DNA from: an uncultured Selenomonadales bacterium
GTDB taxonomy: Bacteria; Bacillota; Negativicutes; Selenomonadales; Selenomonadaceae
NCBI GenBank assembly: GCA_947165405.1
Contig: CAMVAG010000054.1
Coordinates: 1 to 10,977, forward strand
Reading direction: 5' to 3'
DNA: 10,977 nt
Below are positions 1 to 6,705 of this stretch, piece by piece. Position numbers and translations under genes: made by a program. The notes under the pieces are model-generated. The model was not told the DNA's origin and searched no databases. It was given only the letters and a program-made list of their open reading frames with translations. How positions within the stretch are numbered: the first letter of the stretch is position 1; each line of letters starts with the position of its first letter.

Positions 1-767
1 GTTGGCAAAATCGGACGCTTGCGCCGTTCTATCCGTTCCTTTTCGTCGATTGCCTCTTCGTGCCCATTAAGCGCGATTACGAGACGAAAGAAAGTGCCGT
101 TTACAACATTTTGGGCATTCGAATCGACGGGCGCAAGGAAATTTTGGGGCTTTGGATACAAGACAGCGAGAGCAAACACGCCTGGATGCAAATTTTCGAC
201 GAGTTGAAAAGTCGCGGCGTGCAGGAAGTCGGTTTCATCTCTATGGACGGCGTTACGGGACTGGAGGAAGGAGCGCGGGCGATTTTTCCTGAAGTGGTCG
301 TGCAACGCTGCATTGTCCACCTGATTCGCAACTCGCTAAAGTACGTGCCGACGCGCGATTACAAGGATTTCACCGCTCACTTGAAAAAAATTTACGGTGC
401 AGCGAGCCTCAAAGCTTGCCGCGTCGAATTCGAGCGATTCTGCCAAGTTTGGGCGAAATATCCCGGCGCGATTGCTGTCTGGAAGAGGTGCTTTGCCTAT
501 GTCGAACAACTTTTTGACTATCCGTCGGCGGTTCGCAAGATTATGTACACGACCAATGCGATTGAGGCGGTTAATTCCAGTTTTCGCAAGGTAACCAAAC
601 GCGGCGCTTTTCCTAACGACAATTCCGTTTTCAAATTGCTTTATCTTAGAGTAGTAGAGTTGCAAAAAAAATGGGCAGACCGCCCGGTCGCTAACTGGTC
701 GCTCGTTCGCAATCAGTTGCTCTTGAACGACCGCCTCGCTACCCTCTTCGACAAATTCGACCGCTAA
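1..767 (+). CDS. IS256-family transposase, C-terminal part (5' end outside window)
   Basis: This would be the DDE transposase that moves an insertion sequence of the IS256 family. The reading frame is open from base 3 to the TAA at 765-767, giving 254 visible codons. A GTG at base 60 looks like a start, but the frame continues upstream with clear family sequence (FVDCLFVPIK), so 60 is internal. Family members are usually near 390-400 residues, so about a third lies beyond the left edge. The three expected acidic residues are present: Asp in FVDC (48-50), Asp in SMDG (246-248) and Glu in TTNAIEAVN (564-566). QRCIVHLIRN and the C-terminal pattern of FP, KLLYLR and KKW also fit IS256. No frameshift or internal stop is visible, so the visible part could be functional. 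It is convergent with the GTPase operon. Confidence 0.93.
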   Translation, partial: WQNRTLAPFYPFLFVDCLFVPIKRDYETKESAVYNILGIRIDGRKEILGLWIQDSESKHAWMQIFDELKSRGVQEVGFISMDGVTGLEEGARAIFPEVVVQRCIVHLIRNSLKYVPTRDYKDFTAHLKKIYGAASLKACRVEFERFCQVWAKYPGAIAVWKRCFAYVEQLFDYPSAVRKIMYTTNAIEAVNSSFRKVTKRGAFPNDNSVFKLLYLRVVELQKKWADRPVANWSLVRNQLLLNDRLATLFDKFDR

Positions 768-818
768 CTTTTCTTACTTACACAATCTGCTTGACACTGC
801 CTTTCTTTTCCGTACCTT
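768..818. other. Convergent intergenic gap between transposase and GTPase F
   Basis: This 51-base gap separates the converging stop codons of the transposase and GTPase F. Apart from the likely IS end there is only pyrimidine-rich sequence on the plus strand. I see no GC-rich hairpin followed by a T-run for either strand, so operon transcripts may continue into the insertion sequence as antisense to the transposase. Confidence 0.6.
778..801 (+). repeat. Probable right terminal inverted repeat of the IS256-type element
   Basis: Just after the transposase stop lies TTACACAATCTGCTTGACAC followed by TGCC. IS256-family right ends commonly have a TTACACAA...TTGACAC-type sequence a few bases after the transposase stop, which is why I place the element boundary near 799-801. 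The left end is outside the window, so neither the inverted partner nor the 8-9 bp target duplication can be confirmed. If right, the element stops about 18 bases short of the stop codon of GTPase F. Confidence 0.6.
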
Positions 819-2315
819 TCAAATTTTGCCGTTTATAAAATTGTGCAGCAAACATTTCAGATAGTTTATGCGATTTATTTTCGGCAGCTCGCGGACATTT
901 TTAATCTTTATGCCGTGAAAGTCTTCAAAGTCGGTAAGAATATTGTTTACGAACACAACGCCGGAAAATTTTTCCGTACCTTGAAGGTCAATTTTCAAAT
1001 TTTTAAGTTGCTCGTCGAGCGGAACGGGCTTTGTAAAAACTCCTTCGAGAGCCATTTCTATATGATCAATGATTTCGCGTGCCGAGAAGTGAGAAAGGAA
1101 TTTCGTTAAAGGAGAAGCGTTAAGGCGACATTCTATTTCCTCAATGATTTCCAGAGACTTTGATACGATTTTGTTGCGATACTTCAATTTAATGAGGCGC
1201 GTGACGCTATCGAAATAAACGGCTTGAATTGCACTAACCCCAACGACCAAAAAGTTTTCATAACCCAAAGCCGTCAGTCGATAGTGAATGTAATCGGCGA
1301 CGCGCTCATAAGATTTGCTCTCTTCCGAATCAAAAATTTCATCGACGCGATTTAAAGCTATCAAAATCGGACGTTTAACTTTTGGACTGTTAAATTGCTT
1401 GTAAATCTTATCAAACAATTTAAGTTCGTCTTGCGTGAGATACTGAGAATAATTCATCACGAAGACAGCGTTTGGAACTTCGGCGAGGGTTTTTCGGATT
1501 ATATCGGTGTGCCCTTTACCGGCGGCGAAATTGGATCCGGGCGTGTCAATGATTCGCACACCGTTCAAGAAGGACGGAAAGTCGGGCAAAGCAATTGTCA
1601 TTTCATCGAGCGTCGAGGAATTTTTATTGGCAAGCGAATTTTCTTCCGTCAAAAATTTTTGCAAGGCGTCGACATCGTTGAAAGTCTGCGCGGAATTTTT
1701 ATAAGTCAAGGAAATTTCTTTGACTTTTTTGTCGGCGGCGGAGTAGATAACTTTGTTGGGCGTCGGCAACATCGGCGAGCTGACAGCATATTCATCACCG
1801 AGCAAAGCGTTTATCAGCGCGGACTTGCCGGCTTTTTTTGTGCCGAAAACTCCAACGTCGCCCGACATTTTTGACGGAGCTTGGTTGTTGACGATGACAG
1901 GTAAAAAAATTCGCAAGTAAATGAACTGCTGAAGAATTTTTATTTTGAGTTGAGCCGACGAGACTATCACGTTTAAATCGCCGTCGCCGGCGCGAATCAC
2001 GGCGTTTAGGAGTTCAAAAAAATCTTTTAAGTCCGATTGCAAAACACCGGATTTATTTCTCAAGCTAACGGAATCACTCGGAAATTTTAAGTTGTAAGCG
2101 ATATGGAAGTCGTAGAGGTTCAGCGGCTTATCGTGGGAACTCTCCTCATCAGCTTCGGCAAGTTGTTCAATAAATTCCCAAATCAATTCGCCTTCGTCGA
2201 GGAGCCAAGCACTGTGTGATTGTTGCTCCGATTGATAAATTTGTTCGTAGTCGGTGCGGTCGGTCACGAACTTTACATCTTTGAATTGCGGCAAAATCTG
2301 TGTAAACGTTTCCAT
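819..2315 (-). CDS. GTPase F: diverged small member of the GTKKAGKS GTPase family
   Basis: This 498-residue protein has the parts of a P-loop GTPase: G1 GTKKAGKS at 158-165, LPTP at 183-186 in the switch I/G2 area, G3 DTPG at 257-260, FVMNYS at 285-290, G4 NRVD at 322-325 and a G5-like SAIQ at 361-364. The same motifs in the same order occur in B and C, so it is a distant paralogue. Its N-terminal ~150 residues match their helical N-terminal region weakly (AYNLKF is shared). Compared with B it carries about 50 extra residues between the G5 region and the shared EDFHGI motif (465-469), and it ends at about the same point, so it looks complete. The ATG at 2313-2315 has GAGGA (2322-2326) six bases upstream. 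It is the last gene of the operon, 13 bases after E. Its nucleotide hydrolysis and partners are inferred only. Confidence 0.88.
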   Translation of the reverse strand: METFTQILPQFKDVKFVTDRTDYEQIYQSEQQSHSAWLLDEGELIWEFIEQLAEADEESSHDKPLNLYDFHIAYNLKFPSDSVSLRNKSGVLQSDLKDFFELLNAVIRAGDGDLNVIVSSAQLKIKILQQFIYLRIFLPVIVNNQAPSKMSGDVGVFGTKKAGKSALINALLGDEYAVSSPMLPTPNKVIYSAADKKVKEISLTYKNSAQTFNDVDALQKFLTEENSLANKNSSTLDEMTIALPDFPSFLNGVRIIDTPGSNFAAGKGHTDIIRKTLAEVPNAVFVMNYSQYLTQDELKLFDKIYKQFNSPKVKRPILIALNRVDEIFDSEESKSYERVADYIHYRLTALGYENFLVVGVSAIQAVYFDSVTRLIKLKYRNKIVSKSLEIIEEIECRLNASPLTKFLSHFSAREIIDHIEMALEGVFTKPVPLDEQLKNLKIDLQGTEKFSGVVFVNNILTDFEDFHGIKIKNVRELPKINRINYLKCLLHNFINGKI

Positions 2316-2328
2316 AAAAAATCCTCAA

Positions 2329-3060
2329 TCAAATTGCCCGGACAATCTTGTCAACCTGCGCCAATACGTCCAAAACTCTTTGCAGTTCGTTCCTCGTGAA
2401 AGGCGGTCTGACTTCTTTGCGGACGATTTGCTTTTGCCTTACAGGTTGCGCGACAGGTTGCGGCGCGGGAATTTTTTCTTCAGCGGTCACGGTTACAGTT
2501 TCCCTTTTAGTTTTGCCGCGAATACCCGCTATCAACGACGCTGCGCCAAGCACTATTGATATTATTCCGAAAGGACTGAGCGTAAATGTTAAAATCAAGC
2601 CCGCAACAATCAAAAGCACGCCCAAAAATATCGGACCTTTTAAAGTGACGTGCTCTTCATTCGTGACGGTTTTTGTTTTAGGTTGCGAGGGTCGCGGCGG
2701 CGTTATCGGTTGCGGTTCGGGGGCAGATTCCACTTCGACTTCAACGAACTTTGGAAGATTTTCAAGCCCGCGCAGAATTTTATCGCCGTTCGCAATAATT
2801 TTACGGAGCAATTCGTTATCGGTCTCGCTGTAATCGTAAGCAACGCCGCCCAACTTTAAAAGATTTGTGTAACCTTCGATTACCGAAGAACTTTTCATCA
2901 ACGCGCAGATTTTTTTTGTAATGTCGTTGTCGAGTTTCTCGTAAATGCGGTATTCGTCGCCGCTCCAATCGGGCTTTGAAATCGAAAGTTTTTTTAAAAG
3001 ATTTTCCAATTCCGACGGACAGCGGCTCCGCATATTCTGAAATTCTACCGCAACAAACAT
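2329..3060 (-). CDS. E: two-helix membrane protein, duplicate-ended partner of D
   Basis: I do not recognise a named family for this 243-residue protein. Residues 1-96 match protein D at about 80 of 96 positions by eye, including long identical runs such as ICALMKSSSVIEGYT and LKLGGVAYDYSETDNELL. Residues 110-130 form a Pro-rich linker. Residues 143-161 and 163-181 are two hydrophobic helices separated by a short SPFG turn, typical of a membrane hairpin with both ends on the same side. A second Pro/Gln/Val linker follows (197-220), then a tail (FTRNELQRVL...QVDKIVRAI) that resembles the tail of D. The ATG at 3058-3060 has AGGTGAG four bases or fewer upstream, identical to that of D. I infer a membrane anchor or adaptor for the GTPases encoded alongside; no enzyme motif is visible. 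Confidence 0.85.
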   Translation of the reverse strand: MFVAVEFQNMRSRCPSELENLLKKLSISKPDWSGDEYRIYEKLDNDITKKICALMKSSSVIEGYTNLLKLGGVAYDYSETDNELLRKIIANGDKILRGLENLPKFVEVEVESAPEPQPITPPRPSQPKTKTVTNEEHVTLKGPIFLGVLLIVAGLILTFTLSPFGIISIVLGAASLIAGIRGKTKRETVTVTAEEKIPAPQPVAQPVRQKQIVRKEVRPPFTRNELQRVLDVLAQVDKIVRAI

Positions 3061-3069
3061 AAACTCACC
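2774..3069 (-). repeat. Direct repeat copy 2 (5' part and ribosome binding site of E)
   Basis: These 296 bases align without gaps, at a constant offset of 795, to 3569-3864, the matching part of gene D. The repeat covers the ribosome binding site, the start codon and about the first 96 codons. A 41-base block at 3029-3069 that includes the start and ribosome binding site is identical in both copies. This marks a recent tandem duplication, or conversion between the two genes. Confidence 0.88.
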
Positions 3070-3072
3070 TCG

Positions 3073-3855
3073 CTAAATTTTTTTGATTATATCGTTTACC
3101 TGAATCAAAATTTTCAAGGCGTCCTCTGCCTCGCTGAAGGCAAAAGCGGGTTTGGGCGGTGCAGGCGGAATTTTTTTCTCGCGATATTCGACGCCCTTTG
3201 TAACCTTCAAGCAAAAAATTTTCGTCTCGTTATAGTTCGAATTCTGTTTAATCCACTCGTTAAGATTTTCCACGCTGACAAAGTGACCGTCAAGCTCAAG
3301 CAAAGTTCCCGGTGTTCTTTTATCATTAACGTAGCTATTGATATCTTCATAAGCGACACGGTAATCTGACTGGCGATTTCCAGCGGGAAGGTAACTTTTA
3401 ATGTAGTTCCAGGCCTCTTGAAGCCTTGAGGTCGGCTTGGGGTTGCGGAAAGGTCGCGCTGTGTCGACTTCTATTTTAAAGGTCTCGACTCTTTCCGGCG
3501 CGGGCGAAACGTTACCCCACTCGGCTTGCCACGTGTTGTATTTCTCGTTGGCTTTGCGGACGGCGTCAAGAATTTTATCACCGTTGGAAACGATTTTGTT
3601 AAGCAATTCGTTGTCGGTCTCGCTGTAATCGTAAGCAACGCCGCCCAACTTCAAAAGCTTTGTGTAACCTTCGATTACCGAAGAACTTTTCATCAATGCG
3701 CAAATTTTTTTCATAAGTTCCTCGTCCAGTTCCTCATAAATGCGATATTCATCGCCGCTCCAATCGGGAATCGGAATCGAAAGGTTTTCCAAAAGCTTTT
3801 TTAACTCTGACAGACAACGACTACGCATATTCTGAAATTCTACCGCAACAAACAT
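3073..3855 (-). CDS. D: soluble adaptor-like protein, duplicate-ended partner of E
   Basis: This is an unrecognised 260-residue protein. Residues 1-96 are a close copy of the start of E and look alpha-helical. The tail at about 238-260 (FSEAEDALKILIQVNDIIKKI) parallels E's tail. Between them it has no membrane helices. Instead there is an acidic/aromatic stretch, then a compact-looking segment at about 164-220 with mixed strands and helices (SDYRVAYEDINSYV, LLELDGHFVSVENLNEWI, KIFCLKV) that has no counterpart in E. A Pro-rich hinge (229-235) precedes the tail. The ATG at 3853-3855 lies only four bases after the stop of GTPase C, whose TGA sits inside the GGGGTGAG ribosome binding site. The shared ends suggest D and E bind the same partner, perhaps a GTPase, while the middles do different jobs; this is inference. 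Confidence 0.85.
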   Translation of the reverse strand: MFVAVEFQNMRSRCLSELKKLLENLSIPIPDWSGDEYRIYEELDEELMKKICALMKSSSVIEGYTKLLKLGGVAYDYSETDNELLNKIVSNGDKILDAVRKANEKYNTWQAEWGNVSPAPERVETFKIEVDTARPFRNPKPTSRLQEAWNYIKSYLPAGNRQSDYRVAYEDINSYVNDKRTPGTLLELDGHFVSVENLNEWIKQNSNYNETKIFCLKVTKGVEYREKKIPPAPPKPAFAFSEAEDALKILIQVNDIIKKI

Positions 3856-3864
3856 AAACTCACC
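3569..3864 (-). repeat. Direct repeat copy 1 (5' part and ribosome binding site of D)
   Basis: This is the partner of the repeat at 2774-3069. The identical 41-base block is at 3824-3864. Outside the repeat the two genes lose similarity abruptly until their short C-terminal tails, so it is only the 5' part that is so well preserved. Confidence 0.88.
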
Positions 3865-6691
3865 CCTTCGCGTCGCCGTGAAGAATACCGTTCCACAAGT
3901 TAATAAACAGTTGCAACTTACTTTTTATCGCGTTGAAAGTATCTATATCGCGTTCGAGTGCTTGGCGGTGTGCATTGGTCTTGTCGGTTGCCATGTTAAT
4001 ATCTTTTTCAAAGTCGGCGTAGAGTCGTTTGTAGTCGGCACCGATTTGGTCGCATTGCGCTTGGACGTTCGAGAAAATTTTTCTAATCTCGTCCTTGACT
4101 GCCGAATCCATTTTGTCGTGCGCATCTTCTATAGCTCTGGAAATTCTGAATTGAAGTTCGCGAGCTATTTCGCGCTTAAAAGCTTCGACATCGTAAACGT
4201 CATGCGAAACGGTATAAGAAACTTGATAGGGTTCCTTAAATTTTTCTTCATCTAAATATGTGTATTCCTCCGTATATTCCTTGCCGAAAAATGAGCGAAA
4301 ACTCTCCCAGAGACTTTTATTTTGCTTCTCTCTGATGCCCGTTTTCCACACTTGACGAGTTGCGTCCCTGTATTCGGTCTTATATTTTGTTTCGTATTCG
4401 ACGCGATGAGAACCTTTGGCGGCACCGCTTAAAAGTCCGTTGTCAACACCGGCGTCGATTCGCTGAAATTCTGCCATCAAGCGGTCAATGGCGGGCGGGA
4501 AAGTCGGCATCTTGAAACTCTCCATAATACTTTTGGCGGTTGCGTTCGTAACTTTCTTCTTGACTTCGTCTGTCTTTTGAGTAATTGTTTCCTGCGCCGT
4601 TTGAATTGCCTTTTCAGCATCGCGAATGTGCGTGTTGCAAATTTTTTCTTTGACTTTATTCAAAGTTTCTACGCTGCGTTTGTTCACAGCTAAAACCATC
4701 TGCGCGATTGTTCGGTTAAGGTCTTTTATCTTCTGAGGTTGCTGACCTTTTGCCATGAATTCAACATCACTCGAACTTAAGCCCGCGTTGTTCAAAATAT
4801 CTTTGCTTCTGGCAATAGCGTCGTTTTGTGCTTGACGGCGATTACTGCGAACGCTTTCACCTACGTTGTCCACTGCCTGATAAATTTTTCCTTCGCCCAT
4901 AAGCGGACGCACAGCATCAATCGCATTTTCGACTTCGACGCGCAAACCTTTAATGAGTTCGACGAGTTCGAGCAGATATTTTCTGTCCTTGTCAGTCAAG
5001 TCGAGCAAATCGGCGACAATCAAAGAGTTTTTCACTTCGTCAAATGCCGTGTCGAATTTGCCGACGACGCTGTCGACGATTTCCACATCTGTTTTCGAGC
5101 CGCCGATATATTGCGTGTAGCTCCAAAGTTGCGGCACGCCGCTAAGCGCGTAAAGTTCTTTCTCGGTTGCGCTTCCTATGCCGTGGAAGTCTTCCAAATT
5201 ACCCAGCGCGTCACCGATAAATTTAATCGGTGTCAGGGAATCTTTGTGAGCCCGTTTGAGCGGACGAATGGAATCGGCGTCGATAAGCGGCAGTGCGTCA
5301 ACGTCTTCTCCGTCATCTGCGCGGTCGGCTTTAACCAAATCAATAACGCCGTCCAGATAAAAACTTTGCAATGCGCTCGTCCCGAAAATGACGATATTTT
5401 TATAAGGCGGCTTGAGGGCTTCAAGTCTTGAGCCGATATAATCAAGAATACGGTCGACGGATTTTTCCTCGTTGACGGCGTAGCGTTCATCAATGCGATT
5501 GACCGTTATGAACAGCGAGTAAAATTTGTTGTTATCCTTAAAAAAGCTGTGAATATTTTTCAGGAAAGTAACTTCGTCATTGGTCAGATGATTTGAATAA
5601 TTCATGACGAAAATACAAACGTCGACTTCTTTAATGCAAGCCTCAGCGTTTTTCTGATGTTCGTCAGTGAAGGCGACGTTCGGTCCGGGTGTATCCCAAA
5701 CCTCGTAACCGTTAAGCTCATCACAAGGATAATAAATCGTCATGTCGGGCAAGCCCGCACCTTCGCCCGTAATTTTTTGTGCTCGTTTAAATTCTTTACC
5801 GATAAAATCGCTTATCTCTTTATCCGTCTTAAAAGTATAAGTCTTGCCGGCGTATTCGAGAGTGAGCGGTTTTTTCGGGTCGGCGGGAATATATTTAATC
5901 GTGTTGGGTGTCGGCAATGTCGAGCTGGTCGGAGCATAGTCGCGCTTGAGCAAGCTGTTGATGACGACGCTCTTGCCTGCCTTCTTTGTGCCCATTGCCG
6001 CAATACGAATCGGACGAGCCTTTGCCTTATCGAACTCAGCAAGCATGGCATCAAATGCGGCGATAATTTTCGAGGCGCGTTCCCTGCTTTCCGAACTTAA
6101 CTTGGTGCCGTCGGAAAGTTTGGACTCAATGAAGGCTTTGTTGGAAAGAATTTCTTCACGGAGTTTGGAATAATTTTCGCGGAAACGAGTTTTAATCAAT
6201 GCCTTTTTAATCTCGGATTTCTTTTGAATGTCAAGCCCGACAATGTTAAGAAAAACTGTCTGCTGAAAAAGTTTGGCGACGGCGCGGCTTGCCTCGTCAG
6301 TGCCTTCGTTCGGCTCAATGCCATCGTCGTTAATGATGACGTGATAATCAGCGCGGCTGAGATTGAGATTATCGTCAAACTCCATAATTTCCAACAGGTC
6401 GGCGAGATGTTTAACCTCTGTGCCGTCAGCGGAAAGGTCGCCGCCGGTTTTGAGCACGGTCCGCAAGTCGAATTTCAAATCGTAAGCAATGCGCATTTTT
6501 GTCAAAGTGTTTTCGTCTTCACTGACCTTGCCGAGTTGCTCAACGACTTCCCAAAGGTTTGTCTGCCAGCCGGATTGGAGCAGATAAAATCTGTCTGCGT
6601 TGTGCTCAATTGTCTTGATTGTCGCCTTGATATTTCCTTCCGACAAATCGGCAGGTGTCAAAATGGTGCAAATTTTTCGTGACGTGTCCAA
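3860..6691 (-). CDS. GTPase C: long dynamin-like GTPase with helical C-terminal half
   Basis: This 943-residue protein starts with the same ~160-residue helical domain as B (MDTSRKICTIL). A charged helical insert follows (161-225), then the GTPase domain: G1 GTKKAGKS 234-241, LPTP 259-262, G3 DTPG 333-336, FVMNYS 361-366, G4 NRID 398-401, G5-like TSALQ 438-442 and EDFHGI 500-505. Residues 530-760 and 830-930 are long amphipathic, charged helices of stalk or coiled-coil type. Between them, about 765-830 is rich in Tyr and beta-prone, with an aromatic loop (SLWESFRSFFG, 793-803) that could touch membrane. The helices on both sides of the GTPase domain recall the neck and trunk of bacterial dynamins, but this is inference. 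The start is TTG at 6689-6691, seven bases after AAGGAGG (6699-6705), which overlaps the stop of B; no ATG is suitably placed. Confidence 0.9.
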   Translation of the reverse strand: MDTSRKICTILTPADLSEGNIKATIKTIEHNADRFYLLQSGWQTNLWEVVEQLGKVSEDENTLTKMRIAYDLKFDLRTVLKTGGDLSADGTEVKHLADLLEIMEFDDNLNLSRADYHVIINDDGIEPNEGTDEASRAVAKLFQQTVFLNIVGLDIQKKSEIKKALIKTRFRENYSKLREEILSNKAFIESKLSDGTKLSSESRERASKIIAAFDAMLAEFDKAKARPIRIAAMGTKKAGKSVVINSLLKRDYAPTSSTLPTPNTIKYIPADPKKPLTLEYAGKTYTFKTDKEISDFIGKEFKRAQKITGEGAGLPDMTIYYPCDELNGYEVWDTPGPNVAFTDEHQKNAEACIKEVDVCIFVMNYSNHLTNDEVTFLKNIHSFFKDNNKFYSLFITVNRIDERYAVNEEKSVDRILDYIGSRLEALKPPYKNIVIFGTSALQSFYLDGVIDLVKADRADDGEDVDALPLIDADSIRPLKRAHKDSLTPIKFIGDALGNLEDFHGIGSATEKELYALSGVPQLWSYTQYIGGSKTDVEIVDSVVGKFDTAFDEVKNSLIVADLLDLTDKDRKYLLELVELIKGLRVEVENAIDAVRPLMGEGKIYQAVDNVGESVRSNRRQAQNDAIARSKDILNNAGLSSSDVEFMAKGQQPQKIKDLNRTIAQMVLAVNKRSVETLNKVKEKICNTHIRDAEKAIQTAQETITQKTDEVKKKVTNATAKSIMESFKMPTFPPAIDRLMAEFQRIDAGVDNGLLSGAAKGSHRVEYETKYKTEYRDATRQVWKTGIREKQNKSLWESFRSFFGKEYTEEYTYLDEEKFKEPYQVSYTVSHDVYDVEAFKREIARELQFRISRAIEDAHDKMDSAVKDEIRKIFSNVQAQCDQIGADYKRLYADFEKDINMATDKTNAHRQALERDIDTFNAIKSKLQLFINLWNGILHGDAKG

Positions 6692-6698
6692 TACAATT

Positions 6699-6705
6699 CC
6701 TCCTT
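6699..6705 (-). promoter_or_regulatory. Ribosome binding site of GTPase C, overlapping the stop of B
   Basis: AAGGAGG on the minus strand overlaps the TAA stop of GTPase B (6704-6706) and lies seven bases before the TTG start of C. It decides that TTG is the start, and it suggests that ribosomes finishing B re-initiate on C. Confidence 0.85.

Noticed and set aside
60..62. GTG as the true start of the transposase
   Set aside because: The frame continues upstream to the window edge with the expected first catalytic Asp region (FVDC at 45-53), so the gene begins outside the window.
1395..1874. A 159-codon plus-strand open frame opposite GTPase F
   Set aside because: It is antisense to the G1-G4 motifs of F, and the translation is low-complexity in Gly/Phe with no motif.
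4826..5431. A 201-codon plus-strand open frame opposite GTPase C
   Set aside because: It covers conserved parts of C on the opposite strand and its product has no recognisable domain; the paralogue B shows no equivalent intact frame, as expected for a chance frame.
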